NCBI GenBank assembly: GCA_964468435.1
Contig: CAYXVE010000023.1
Coordinates: 1 to 64,000, forward strand
Direction of reading: 5' to 3'
DNA: 64,000 bases
Origin: JBCCTX01 sp964468435
GTDB lineage: Bacteria > Bacteroidota > Bacteroidia > J057
Of this stretch, positions 44,880 through 54,345 are shown piece after piece. Positions within the stretch are counted from its first letter, which is position 1. Every line of letters starts with the position of its first letter. The notes beneath the pieces were generated by a model that did not search any database, was not told where the DNA came from, and saw only the letters and a program-made list of their open reading frames with translations. Both the position numbers and the translations under genes were made by a program.

Positions 44880-45323
44880 CTAATCTTGGCCTGCGAGTTC
44901 AGACATTTTTTCGAGACCTTCCACCAGCACTTCAAATTCGCCGGTTTCCATTTCCTGTGCCATCAGCTGTGCCATCACCTGAATGTGCTTTGTGTAATTG
45001 TCGTACAACTTTTTGCCTTTTTTTGTAACTTCTAAATAAACCACTCTCCGGTCCTCTTTGGAATTCTTTCTAATTACATACTTTTGACGTTCGATTTTGT
45101 CTACGATGTTGGTAAGGGTACTAAACTTCACATTGAAGTGTTCACTAACTTCCTTCATCTTCTTTTTACCATTCAGGACAATCCACTGAATGATTTCCAT
45201 TTCAAGACCGTTTACATCGTGTTTTGCTTTGATGTATTCGTGATGTTTCCTACGGACTTCACTCAAGTCCATAAAACTTCTGTGTAACCGTTGATCTAAC
45301 GGCATAGATTGTAAATTTGACAT
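44880..45323 (-). CDS. MarR-family regulator (copy 3)
   Basis: 147 residues from the ATG at 45323 (MSNLQSMPLDQRLH); a longer frame from 45407 adds an unlikely hydrophobic/Lys tail within the promoter region. Winged helix-turn-helix with GKKKMKEVSEHFNVKFSTLTNIVDKIERQKYVIRKNSKEDRRVVYLEVTKKG. A TTGAA-AA-TTCAA repeat (45396-45407) lies about 75 bp upstream and could be its operator. It heads the copies 3-2 pair. Confidence 0.87.
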   Translation of the reverse strand: MSNLQSMPLDQRLHRSFMDLSEVRRKHHEYIKAKHDVNGLEMEIIQWIVLNGKKKMKEVSEHFNVKFSTLTNIVDKIERQKYVIRKNSKEDRRVVYLEVTKKGKKLYDNYTKHIQVMAQLMAQEMETGEFEVLVEGLEKMSELAGQD

Positions 45324-45920
45324 GACACTCAAAATTAACTTTATAAATAGGGATTTAGATTTTTTCCATTTATTCGCAAATATAATATACACAAATTGAA
45401 AATTCAAATTTTTTTTGAGCTTTTAAGCTTTAAAGTTTAGCTAAAAGGAAGTATTTCAATTACCTTTATCTCACACCTATCATATAATTCATTTTCAAAT
45501 TATATCTCCCTTTTACCCAGCCAAGAATGACTCTATTTCACGGCAGCACGTGTTTCGTAAATAGCATCTTATTTTCAGCCATTTATTCAAATATTTAGTT
45601 TGTAGACTGTTGTTGATTTTCAATTTAGCTGAAAAAATACACTGTTTCTCCTACTTTTTATTACAATATTCGTAATTTAAAAAACAGAAACAAAACATGT
45701 TTTGAGTTAAAAAGAAACATCATTCTCAACTAGATGTTTCTAGCGTTTTCAATGTAATCATTCATAATGATTACACTTTAGACTGAATACTAACATAGTT
45801 CATTTCCATCATGTTATGTCATGATGAAGATAAATTGAATTGATATAATTATTTTAAATATAAATAATCTGATGAGATATATATACACGTATAAAAATAA
45901 TCGATTTTCTCCAAAACCTT
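45324..45920. other. AT-rich intergenic gap
   Basis: 597 bp between MarR copy 3 and the PAS histidine kinase stop. Strongly A+T, with the TTGAA/TTCAA repeat near 45400. No gene, RNA or strong terminator recognised. Confidence 0.55.
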
Positions 45921-47504
45921 TCAGGCGAGTAATTGATTGGGAATTTCATTTTTCTTACGATATGAGGGAATATATAACATAAAAACGGTACCAGATCCTG
46001 GCTTACTTTTTAAATATAGTTCGCCTGCGAGTTTATCCACACCTTGTTTGACAATATACAATCCCAGTCCTGTACCTTTCGATTTCTTGTTTCCACGGTA
46101 AAACATATTAAATATCTTCTCCTGTATCTCAGGTCTTATCCCTTCTCCGTTATCCCGGACTTCCACCTTTATCCCATTTCCATATTTTTTAATTCCCACA
46201 AATACTACATGCTGATATATTTCCTCCCGCTTGTACTTGATAGCATTGACGATCAAGTTTTGAAGTATTGTCGTCAATGTATTTTTGTCTGTATAGAATA
46301 TCTCTTTATACTGTATTTCTACTTCAAATTGTACCATTCGGCTTTCGGGCATGTGCTGCAGGCTAAAGAGGATTTCCTCCACCAGATCATTACAATTTAC
46401 TTCCTCAATTATCAGATCAGCTTTATTCAGGCGTGTTACATGTAAAAGATCCACCAACGCCTGATCCAGTTTGTCGGTACTGGTAAGTGCCATCTGCATA
46501 TATTGCTCAATATCAGGCTGCTGACATGATTGTACTGCTATATTCAGGATTCCTTTTACTGATGCGAGGGGTCCCTTAAGATCATGTGTTGCCTTGTACA
46601 GAAACAAATCCATCTGCTCATTGCGTTCTTTCAGTTGATGTTCGACTTCCTTTAATGCCGTAATATCCGTAATGGTACCAATAATCGTAGCTGTGCGATC
46701 ATCATTTTCATCATAGGGAGATAAGCTTACCAATGCAGGCAGCAGATCTCCTTTTTTTCGTTTGAAATACAATTCTCTCGTTCGTATTGTATCTATAAGC
46801 CATCCACCCTCGTAGACCTCCTTGGCATTTGAAGATTCTATTAACTCAAAAATAGAAGTTCCCAGAACCTCTCCGCTATCGTGCCCTAACAAACTGCAAA
46901 ACTTCTGATTGACAAACTTAATATTACCATCAGAAGATACTTCAAAGATAGGTATAGGGCCCTGCTCTGACAGGTGTGCCATCGCTCTCAGACGTTTCGT
47001 TGCCTGTTCCCTTATCGACAGTATCAGACCATTGATCAGTAGCATCAATATAATGCCCGGAATGTATTCATATTGATCAGGAAACTCCACGTGGAAAGAT
47101 ATACCCCCAAAGAAAAACCCTAATAACATGATCAGAGCAAAAAGCCAGTAACGATCGGCGGGTAAAAGCAAGGTAGCAGCAAGTCCACAAAAAATCCATA
47201 GCTGCGTAGTATAGTAGGGGATTCCGCTGTTTTTGAAATCCAGTATGATACTCCATATTGAGATACCTAGAAAAATGAATGTAGACAGCCGGTAAAAAAG
47301 CTTTTTGGGATAGGAAATCATAAAGCTGGATATCCCTAAACCAATTATCAGTATAGAAATTATATACCTTACCCACATAGGATCTGATACATCCCCAAAT
47401 CTCAGCTGTATCAGGTGACCCAATCCGGCCCAGAATACTCCACCTATAATCAAGGTGTATCTGACTACATTTACAAATGAAATATATGGAGTGCTAAAAT
47501 TCAT
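45921..47504 (-). CDS. Membrane PAS-domain sensor histidine kinase
   Basis: 527 residues. About six membrane helices in 1-165 (no large periplasmic loop), a PAS domain (about 180-290; GPIPIFEVSSDGNIKFVNQKFCSLLGHDSGEVLG), a PAC-like stretch (ATIIGTITDITALKEVEHQLKERNEQ), HisKA with phospho-acceptor His307 (LYKATHDLKGPLASVKGI), then HATPase_c with LIVNAIKYKREE (N box), VRDNGEGIRPEIQEKIFNMFYRG and KGTGLGLYIVKQGV. It begins 4 bp after the stop of an exported M43 protease on the same strand; no response regulator is adjacent, so it is an orphan kinase. Confidence 0.92.
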   Translation of the reverse strand: MNFSTPYISFVNVVRYTLIIGGVFWAGLGHLIQLRFGDVSDPMWVRYIISILIIGLGISSFMISYPKKLFYRLSTFIFLGISIWSIILDFKNSGIPYYTTQLWIFCGLAATLLLPADRYWLFALIMLLGFFFGGISFHVEFPDQYEYIPGIILMLLINGLILSIREQATKRLRAMAHLSEQGPIPIFEVSSDGNIKFVNQKFCSLLGHDSGEVLGTSIFELIESSNAKEVYEGGWLIDTIRTRELYFKRKKGDLLPALVSLSPYDENDDRTATIIGTITDITALKEVEHQLKERNEQMDLFLYKATHDLKGPLASVKGILNIAVQSCQQPDIEQYMQMALTSTDKLDQALVDLLHVTRLNKADLIIEEVNCNDLVEEILFSLQHMPESRMVQFEVEIQYKEIFYTDKNTLTTILQNLIVNAIKYKREEIYQHVVFVGIKKYGNGIKVEVRDNGEGIRPEIQEKIFNMFYRGNKKSKGTGLGLYIVKQGVDKLAGELYLKSKPGSGTVFMLYIPSYRKKNEIPNQLLA

Positions 47505-47508
47505 CGGA

Positions 47509-49680
47509 CTACTTCAGTATTGATAGTCTATGATAAGTTACAATATCATTATTTGCAATCCTTACGAAATAATTGCCTGCAGGAATGTCCGAAACATCTA
47601 CCCTAATAGTGCTAGATAACGGTGAAATTGTACGAAAAAGTACTTCTTCCCCCAATGAATTAAAGACCTTCATCACGATTATTTCCGAAAAAATATCTGT
47701 AATATCCAGTAATACTTCATCTTGTGCGGGGTTAGGGTAAAGGCGGACCGATTGTGTATCTATCGTGATACTGAAAGAAGTAGCGGTTGACTGGCAATCC
47801 GAAATCAATCTGATGTCATCGATATATATATTGTTACCGAAATCGTTGACTACTTCAAATGCCAGTTTTACATTGGAGATTCCAGCAAAGTCATTGAGAT
47901 CTATCTCGATACATGAGGCATATTGATTATCAACACTACACCAATCCCAAATATTTTCTGGTACAAAATCTACATTCAAGGGACTGTAAGTAGCAAAATT
48001 GTTGGAACCATTCTCGGCAATCTGAAATATCTTATGTGGAAAAGTAAGCCCACCATCTGTAGATACATACACAACAAGTGAATCCCTGTCGCTAGTCCCA
48101 AAAGGCCTGTATGCATGCCGAAAACTCAGCACGACATTTTGCCGCTGTCTCAGATCTATAGCCGGGGATATGAGTCGGTCCCGTTGTCCAGAAGCTTTAT
48201 ATTCAAAATTGTGCACTCTTGCTGCTTTGAAACCCATTTTATTGCCTGAGACAGGTTTGACTTCCCATGTGATACCCTCATCGGGATTAGTTACACTCCA
48301 ACCTATAGGGAGAGATTCAAAATCCTGTATAAAAAAGGTATCTCTACCCACTAGCCCTACGCTTATCAGCCTGTTTCGCAATATTTCATCTATTCCATAT
48401 GCATTGGCGACTTCCAGGCTAACATCATATTCTCCAGGTTCATCATATTGGACAATGGGATTGGGCAAGATAGACCGCTCAGGTGTTCCACCCGGGAAAT
48501 ACCACGACCATGAAAGGGGACGGTTTCCCGATTGGTCTGCAAATTTCACTTGCATTCCTTTGCAACCTTCAGACGTAGAAGCCTTAAAAGCTGCTACAGG
48601 TGCTTCTTCCGGAAATATACAAACTGTTGAGTTTAGCAAGCTAGCCCTGCGGGGTGAATTAGATAGAACCGTAAGCATGCGTTCCTTCTGGCAGGATGTA
48701 AAAATACTCATACATGCATCATCTGTATATTGCATGTAATTTTCTACCATATTGCGCTTTTCACATCCATCAATATTTACTGGACATCCGTAGACTGGTT
48801 CTGCTGCTGCAGGCGTATCATTACAAAAATCATCGACACTACAGTTGCCATCACCCCATGTATGGATCAGGCCCAGCCAGTGTCCTACCTCGTGGGTAGT
48901 CGTACGACCCATTGTATAGGGAGGTATTAAATCGCCAGTACGGCCAAATGCTTTATAATGTATCACGACACCATCTGTCTGAGCAGCCCGGTCTACAGTT
49001 GTTCCTTCCAGCGAAGGAGCAAATGGCAATTGAGCAAACCCCAGTATTCCACCATCTGCTCTTCTTCCGAGTTCACACACCCATATATTCATGTATCGAT
49101 CCGAATCCCAGATTGTCTGAGGCTGTATTACCTGATTGACATATGTATTGGAATATGGAGGCGCGGAAAATTCTGCTTGGAAGCGATTGATTCTATTGAC
49201 TCCGGGCTCAGAGAGTGTATTTCCATCCGGATCAACAGATGCCAGGCAAAATTCAATTCCGGTATCTACCCCAGAAGGATCATTGTTGTAGCCAGGACTG
49301 TTGGGTATTCTCCTGAAATCTTCATTGAGAACCTGTATCTGAGATAAAATCTGATGATAGGAGAGATTCCTTCCAGAACCGACGGATTCACCATCCGAGA
49401 TAACATGAACAATGACTGGTATAGTGAAAATATCAATAGAATTACCTCGTAAACCTGGATCGCTTTTATCCTGAGCCATCCATCTCTCGAAGTCCATTCT
49501 TTGATCAGCATAGTTGTACCTGTTCATCATCCATTCATGATGTGCTTCGGTAAAGCACCTGTGATATGCTGGCGCATCGATTAGCTGCTTTTGCGCCTGC
49601 AGTATTCCAGCATAGCAACATACAAAAGCTACCATAAATAGCCTCAATAAGATTACAACATCCATACGCATACTAAACAA
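47509..49680 (-). CDS. Secreted M43 metallopeptidase with T9SS sorting domain
   Basis: 723 residues. Signal peptide ends near ILQAQ. The catalytic M43 (pappalysin/cytophagalysin) domain has the zinc motif HEVGHWLGLIH (263-273) and a Met-turn-type NYMQYTDDACMSIF region. A PKD-like domain (about 365-440; PLSWSWYFPGGTPE) and a MAM/choice-of-anchor-J-like domain (DFESLPIGWSVTNPD... DISLISDC) follow. The C terminus is a type IX sorting signal (VRLYPNPAQDEVLLDI ... GNYFVRI ... HRLSILK). Hence it is secreted or surface-attached by T9SS. It is followed 4 bp later by a sensor kinase. In-frame ATGs at 49671 and 49665 are alternative starts. Confidence 0.92.
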   Translation of the reverse strand: MFSMRMDVVILLRLFMVAFVCCYAGILQAQKQLIDAPAYHRCFTEAHHEWMMNRYNYADQRMDFERWMAQDKSDPGLRGNSIDIFTIPVIVHVISDGESVGSGRNLSYHQILSQIQVLNEDFRRIPNSPGYNNDPSGVDTGIEFCLASVDPDGNTLSEPGVNRINRFQAEFSAPPYSNTYVNQVIQPQTIWDSDRYMNIWVCELGRRADGGILGFAQLPFAPSLEGTTVDRAAQTDGVVIHYKAFGRTGDLIPPYTMGRTTTHEVGHWLGLIHTWGDGNCSVDDFCNDTPAAAEPVYGCPVNIDGCEKRNMVENYMQYTDDACMSIFTSCQKERMLTVLSNSPRRASLLNSTVCIFPEEAPVAAFKASTSEGCKGMQVKFADQSGNRPLSWSWYFPGGTPERSILPNPIVQYDEPGEYDVSLEVANAYGIDEILRNRLISVGLVGRDTFFIQDFESLPIGWSVTNPDEGITWEVKPVSGNKMGFKAARVHNFEYKASGQRDRLISPAIDLRQRQNVVLSFRHAYRPFGTSDRDSLVVYVSTDGGLTFPHKIFQIAENGSNNFATYSPLNVDFVPENIWDWCSVDNQYASCIEIDLNDFAGISNVKLAFEVVNDFGNNIYIDDIRLISDCQSTATSFSITIDTQSVRLYPNPAQDEVLLDITDIFSEIIVMKVFNSLGEEVLFRTISPLSSTIRVDVSDIPAGNYFVRIANNDIVTYHRLSILK

Positions 49681-50095
49681 ACTTTAGTTCATGTCTTATA
49701 ACGTACGAGTGTGCAGTATATTTATCAGTAAAACTGAAAGCCCCATCGAAATGATTTTCGTGGGGCCTCCAGGGAAGTAAATGAAAAACCCTCGGAAAAA
49801 ATTTAAGCTCTCACTTATTTTCCTCAGGTTTTATCTTACTATCGAAAAATATCTAATATTCAGAGCTATAGCATAAAAGTAATGTCTGCTACTCAAAACT
49901 ACAATTTAGAAATTATCAATTTGTCTCAACTGGTAAATATCTGACCTGAATGGTCAACACGATGAAAGATACTTCACCGTATCATTGCGATTGACTACCA
50001 CCTGTCAAAATACTTTTCCACTTTTTCCCGGTCCCCCTGTGTCGCTATGGCTTTTATACAAAAGTCAGGAGAGGATATAGGAAGAATTGACATAT
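49681..50095. other. Intergenic gap with panD terminator
   Basis: 415 bp without a recognisable gene, between the M43 protease promoter and the panD stop. Apart from the hairpin at 49740-49766 nothing is recognised. Confidence 0.5.
49740..49766 (-). terminator. Hairpin terminator of the panCD transcript
   Basis: GCCCCA-CGAAA (49740-49751, one bulged T) pairs with TTTCG-TGGGGC (49756-49766). Read on the minus strand it is followed by TTTCAGTTTT. It is 330 bp past the panD stop, so the transcript would carry a long tail. Confidence 0.5.
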
Positions 50096-50446
50096 CTAAT
50101 TGTCAATCAGATTATGTTCATTGGGATAGACGACAACCGTCTCAAAACCTTTTGCCTCTTCGGGTGTCATCATAACATAGCTGATAATGATTACGGTATC
50201 TCCTACAGACATTTTTCTGGCTGAGGGACCGTTGAGACAGACTGTACCACTATTCCGTTCTCCTTTAATTACATATGTCTCCAGTCTTTCCCCATTATCC
50301 AGATTGACAATCTGGACTCGTTCTCCAGCCGTAATATTAGCGGCTTCCAGGAGAGCCTCATCGATCGTGATACTTCCCATATAATGAAGCTCTGCCTGAG
50401 TAACTTTGACACGATGTATTTTTGACTTAAAAAAATTTACAAGCAT
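50096..50446 (-). CDS. panD: Aspartate 1-decarboxylase
   Basis: 116 residues, the normal length. It shows the self-cleavage site Gly24-Ser25 (YMGSITIDE), where cleavage makes the pyruvoyl cofactor from Ser25. HRVKVTQAEL at the start and NGPSARKMSVGDTVIIISY in the core are typical. It converts aspartate to beta-alanine for pantothenate. It lies 83 bp downstream of panC on the same strand. Confidence 0.96.
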   Translation of the reverse strand: MLVNFFKSKIHRVKVTQAELHYMGSITIDEALLEAANITAGERVQIVNLDNGERLETYVIKGERNSGTVCLNGPSARKMSVGDTVIIISYVMMTPEEAKGFETVVVYPNEHNLIDN

Positions 50447-50529
50447 GGCACTTACTGTATTAATAACAAGCTAAGATTAAACATCCAACTTATACTGTTG
50501 GGACAGCACAAAGTTGTATCAAATTTTGC

Positions 50530-51387
50530 TTAAAATAAAATTTGCTGTGATAATGCCATATTATCAATTAACCTTGTATGCCCCAAATAAGCGGCGATAA
50601 ATGCATGAGGGGCATTATCTGTTGTCAAAATATTGATTTCTTCTAGGGTATTACCATTGAGAATTTCAAAATAGTCAAGCCTCACGAGAGGGTATTGATT
50701 CAGTTGTTCCTGGGCATACTTCTTCAACACAACTGGTTCTCGTACAACCTGGGCCTTTTCTTTGACAGCACATAATACTTCATATAGTGCAACAGCCTGT
50801 CTCCTTTCCTCATAGCTCAGATACACATTACGGGAACTCATGGCCAGTCCATCACACTCCCGGGCAATGGGACATGAAACAATTTCTACGGGAGTGTGCA
50901 ATTCCTGTACCAGCCTGGATACCAGCAGATACTGCTGATAATCTTTAAGTCCAAAATATGCTCTGTCAGGTTGTACAAGATTAAACAGGATAGAGACGAT
51001 CTGCAGGACACCCTCCATGTGTCCTGGACGGCTAATGCCTTCCAGCCGATCGTTGAGGTTGCGGATGGTAAATCCAATGTATGGCTCCGGGGGGTATATA
51101 TCCTTGATATCTGGACTAAAGACTGCATCTACATGAAGATCTTCCAGCAACTGCAAATCACTTTCCCATGTACGAGGATATTGCTTATAGTCCTCCCCAG
51201 GGCCAAATTGTGTCGGATTTACAAAAATACTTACGACAGTATAGGTGTTTTGCTCTACAGACATCTGGATCAAGCGGGCATGACCTTCATGTAAAGCCCC
51301 CATCGTGGGTACCAAACCCAAGGTGATTTCTCTACCAGGAATATACCTAAGCCCTTGAAGCTGCTTAACTTCCCGGATTATTTGCAT
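50530..51387 (-). CDS. panC: Pantoate-beta-alanine ligase
   Basis: 285 residues, standard. Nucleotidyltransferase fold with LVPTMGALHEGHARLI (HxGH motif), SIFVNPTQFGPGEDYKQYPRT, and the KMSKS-like REcdGLAMSSRNVYLS. Condenses pantoate (ATP-activated) with the beta-alanine made by PanD. First gene of the panC-panD unit, divergent from the glycogen-synthase-like gene, 173 bp away. Confidence 0.97.
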   Translation of the reverse strand: MQIIREVKQLQGLRYIPGREITLGLVPTMGALHEGHARLIQMSVEQNTYTVVSIFVNPTQFGPGEDYKQYPRTWESDLQLLEDLHVDAVFSPDIKDIYPPEPYIGFTIRNLNDRLEGISRPGHMEGVLQIVSILFNLVQPDRAYFGLKDYQQYLLVSRLVQELHTPVEIVSCPIARECDGLAMSSRNVYLSYEERRQAVALYEVLCAVKEKAQVVREPVVLKKYAQEQLNQYPLVRLDYFEILNGNTLEEINILTTDNAPHAFIAAYLGHTRLIDNMALSQQILF

Positions 51388-51443
51388 ATACGGATTATTA
51401 GGATCAGCAAGAGTCTAACTCGGTCAAGTTAAAGAAACATCAA

Positions 51444-51476
51444 TTGTTAATCCAAAAAATTTTCGTTATTTTTACG
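51444..51476 (+). promoter_or_regulatory. Candidate promoter for the glycogen-synthase-like gene
   Basis: TTG (51444-51446) and TTATTTTTACG (51466-51476), 19 bp apart, resemble the Bacteroidota pattern TTG-N(17-23)-TAnnTTTG with the last base changed. The start codon is 85 bp downstream. The same TATTTTTACG occurs at 59514 upstream of the cytochrome peroxidase gene. Confidence 0.35.
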
Positions 51477-51560
51477 CAGAAAAATTGGCAAATCATAACA
51501 GGATGCCATCTCATTTCAATCACACCCATCCATGTCATATCATTTAACTAGTGATTACAT

Positions 51561-52376
51561 ATGAAAAATAAGTTAAGAATTCTCTATGTCACTTCGGAAA
51601 TTGATCCGTTTCTCAAATTGAGTTCTGCAGCTGATTACATTCGTTTGCTACCTCAAAAGCTACAGGAGAAAGGGCACGAAATTCGCATATTCATGCCAAA
51701 GTTCGGTGTTATCAATGAACGCCGCAATCGACTCCATGAAGTTGTCAGGCTCTCAGGGATCAATATACGCGTAGCAGGAGAAGAAAAACCGCTCACGATT
51801 AAAGTTGCTTCTATCCCCAATGCCAAACTTCAGGTTTATTTCCTGGATAATGAAGATTATTTCAAACGCAGATCGGTGCTGACTGATTCCAATAACAAAT
51901 TTCATATAGATAATGATGAAAGAGCCATCTTTTTTTGCAAGGGTGTAATTGAGACGGTAAAAAAATTAGGCTGGCCTCCTAACATCATTCACTGTCATGA
52001 CTGGATGACATCATTTATTCCATTATATTTGCGGACGCACTACAAAGATGATCCTATTTTCAAGAATACTAAAACTGTTTTCACAGTTTACAACAACGGT
52101 TTTGATTCTGAACTTCCTACAGATTTTCTGGACAAGGTGCGCGTAGACGGCATTAATGATGAAAAATTAGACAACTTCAAAGAAAATAATTACGTTGGTG
52201 TATGCAAGGGTGGAATAGCTTTGTCTGATGTCGTTACAAAAGGTCATCCAGAGATTGACGAAAAATTAGAAGAATACATTGAACAAACTAAATCGGAAAA
52301 AATCTATATCGATACAGATGATAAAGATTCCTATGTGGAAGAATATCATCAACTCTATTCGAATATTGCAAGCTAA
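51561..52376 (+). CDS. Stand-alone, probably non-catalytic glycogen synthase N-domain
   Basis: 271 residues that match only the N-terminal Glyco_transf_5 half of GT5 glycogen synthases (about 480 residues). It has the starting ILYVTSEIDPF, GHEIRIFMPKFGVI, NIIHCHDWMTSFIPLYL and VFTVYNN blocks. The ADP-glucose site KTGGLADV is degenerate: KLSSAADY at 19-26. The second GT-B domain with the catalytic Glu is missing. A short GT5-only protein next to panC and a DUF4270 gene is a recurring Bacteroidota neighbourhood. It is probably not a glycogen synthase in the enzymatic sense. Confidence 0.75.
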   Translation: MKNKLRILYVTSEIDPFLKLSSAADYIRLLPQKLQEKGHEIRIFMPKFGVINERRNRLHEVVRLSGINIRVAGEEKPLTIKVASIPNAKLQVYFLDNEDYFKRRSVLTDSNNKFHIDNDERAIFFCKGVIETVKKLGWPPNIIHCHDWMTSFIPLYLRTHYKDDPIFKNTKTVFTVYNNGFDSELPTDFLDKVRVDGINDEKLDNFKENNYVGVCKGGIALSDVVTKGHPEIDEKLEEYIEQTKSEKIYIDTDDKDSYVEEYHQLYSNIAS

Positions 52377-53760
52377 GCGTTTGTTGTATTCAGGAAAACA
52401 TACTTTATGGCTGTCGATCTTTATAGGATGGACAGCCATACTGATTTTGGAAGGCTGTGATGAAGATATAGCAGGAGATACGGGTAAAGAAATTCTACCT
52501 CAAGAAGAATTAGTCAATCTGGTTTATAGTGATACATTCTCCATCGAGCTAAACACGCAGACCCGCGATAGCGTGCCTACCTGCAATACGCAGTTACAAA
52601 TGTTTGGGACGTACAATGATCCCCTGATGGGGAAAGTTTCCACTGCTACCTATATGGAGATACTTCCGACGGACAGTTTGTGGGATTTTACCAGACCCAA
52701 TGATCTGATGTTTGATTCTATGGTACTGCAGATTGGTTTGTTTGGCTGGTATGGAAATTTTCAAACTCCTCAGAAAGTGGAAGTGTATGAAATGATGGAA
52801 ACCATGCCTCCGTGTGATAATCTTGATGCCAATTCTGCACTCATGCTGAATCGCAGCAAAGAGTTATCCCATGGTCACAACATAGACTTCAGTAATGACA
52901 GCACCATAAGAGGAATCATTCGCATTCCGCTGGACTCCATACTGGCCAACAAATTTTTATTTTCACCGCCCGAAAATTTCAGTTCAGATATCGCCTTCAA
53001 AGAGTTTTTCAATGGCCTGTACCTCACGAGTGCTCCCGTTAACAATGGACGGGAAGAGGACGGAGCAGTATTCCGGTTTGATGGAAGTTTTGACCTCGAT
53101 ACCCGTTTAATTCTCTATTACAAAAGCCGACCAGATTCCCTGTCGGATTTTGAGGCCAAGACCTCTATTTTCCCAATTAGTGTGTCTCAGTTTTCTTCCC
53201 GCAACGCGCAAAAATTTGTTCAAATCACACGAAGTGAGACTGAAGGCACCCTACTAGAAAAAAGCCTAAGCGGAGGCAATGAATTTGAGTTTGTTCAGGC
53301 TGGTTCTTATCTGGAAATAGAAGGCGTTTTCCCCTCTCTCAAAAATCTTCCGCCAGAAACAGGAGTCAACCAGGTAGAATTAATCCTCAGAGTAGATACG
53401 ACCCAGTTTAATACAAAAACGGATAGCGGGAATGCAATATTAACCCCTCCTAATGTACTGGAATTTCTGATCCTCAATGAAGCTGATGAACCTATCAACA
53501 TTCCTGGAGTACCGATCCCACAAGTTCCTTTTATATCTGATCAGGGAGTATTTCGCTTTCCCTTTACGCCCTTTTTGCAGGAGGTAATCGATGAAGAGAT
53601 TGAAAATTATAAATTTCTCGTCAGACCCATTTTTCAAACCAATATTCCTAACTTACAGTCATCTCTTTTCAACCAGAGTATCAATCGTGTAATATTTGGA
53701 GGTGTCGATCATCCCACCCTTTTTCCGGAATTACGCATCACCTATACCACGCCTCAATAG
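52333..53760 (+). CDS. DUF4270 lipoprotein
   Basis: About 475 residues from the ATG at 52333; earlier ATGs at 52279 and 52318 and a TTG at 52381 are possible, and all but the last overlap the stop of the upstream gene at 52376. A hydrophobic segment ends in LEGC (lipobox). The mature protein is beta-rich throughout, with NTQTRDSVPT...LMGKVSTATYMEILP and a C-terminal FNQSINRVIFGGVDHPTLFPELRITY typical of DUF4270. Function unknown; outer-membrane or surface location inferred. Probably coupled with the GT5-like gene by the overlap. Confidence 0.8.
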   Translation: MWKNIINSIRILQAKRLLYSGKHTLWLSIFIGWTAILILEGCDEDIAGDTGKEILPQEELVNLVYSDTFSIELNTQTRDSVPTCNTQLQMFGTYNDPLMGKVSTATYMEILPTDSLWDFTRPNDLMFDSMVLQIGLFGWYGNFQTPQKVEVYEMMETMPPCDNLDANSALMLNRSKELSHGHNIDFSNDSTIRGIIRIPLDSILANKFLFSPPENFSSDIAFKEFFNGLYLTSAPVNNGREEDGAVFRFDGSFDLDTRLILYYKSRPDSLSDFEAKTSIFPISVSQFSSRNAQKFVQITRSETEGTLLEKSLSGGNEFEFVQAGSYLEIEGVFPSLKNLPPETGVNQVELILRVDTTQFNTKTDSGNAILTPPNVLEFLILNEADEPINIPGVPIPQVPFISDQGVFRFPFTPFLQEVIDEEIENYKFLVRPIFQTNIPNLQSSLFNQSINRVIFGGVDHPTLFPELRITYTTPQ

Positions 53761-53769
53761 CTGCGTGAC

Positions 53770-54342
53770 ATGAAGACTTCACAACGTTCCAAAGATCACC
53801 TGATCGAGGTTGCGACGAAACTTTTTGCGGAAGAGGGTTTTGGTGCAGTAACTGAGACTCAACTACTCGATACTGCCAAGGTTTCCCGGGGGATATTGGT
53901 ATACCATTTTCACGATAAAACAGGTGTGTTACGGGAAATTCTTCGTCAACAAATACCGCTCTTTCTTCAAATACTTCCCAGTAAATCTCATATATCTACT
54001 CCTGAAGATAATTTGGTATTCGCGATCCAGCGTTGGATCAGTTTTCTAAATGAGCACAAACTGTTCTGGCAGTGTTATTTTCCCCTTACAATTTCTCCAC
54101 AATATCGCCCATACATATATTACCCCACATTGGATGATTTTTACGAAAACTATCACCAATTCCTTCTCAATAACTTCCGGCAAATCCATCAACATGCTCC
54201 TGACAAGGAAGTTATGGCATTTGAAATATTTCGAAAAGGTCTTTTTAGCACGTTTCTAACCGGAGACGCCCCATCTATCCATACGCTACAGCGTATCTGG
54301 TGTAATCAATTCAAGCTAAAGACGTCAACAAATGATTTATGA
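53770..54342 (+). CDS. TetR/AcrR-family regulator
   Basis: 190 residues. N-terminal TetR DNA-binding domain (RSKDHLIEVATKLFAEEGFGAVTETQLLDTAKVSRGILVYHFHDKTGVL; the helix-turn-helix pattern including the YHFHDK element). C-terminal part is a variable ligand-binding helical domain with several aromatic residues. It starts 9 bp after the DUF4270 stop and is probably co-transcribed. Targets and ligand unknown. Confidence 0.9.
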   Translation: MKTSQRSKDHLIEVATKLFAEEGFGAVTETQLLDTAKVSRGILVYHFHDKTGVLREILRQQIPLFLQILPSKSHISTPEDNLVFAIQRWISFLNEHKLFWQCYFPLTISPQYRPYIYYPTLDDFYENYHQFLLNNFRQIHQHAPDKEVMAFEIFRKGLFSTFLTGDAPSIHTLQRIWCNQFKLKTSTNDL

Positions 54343-54345
54343 TCG

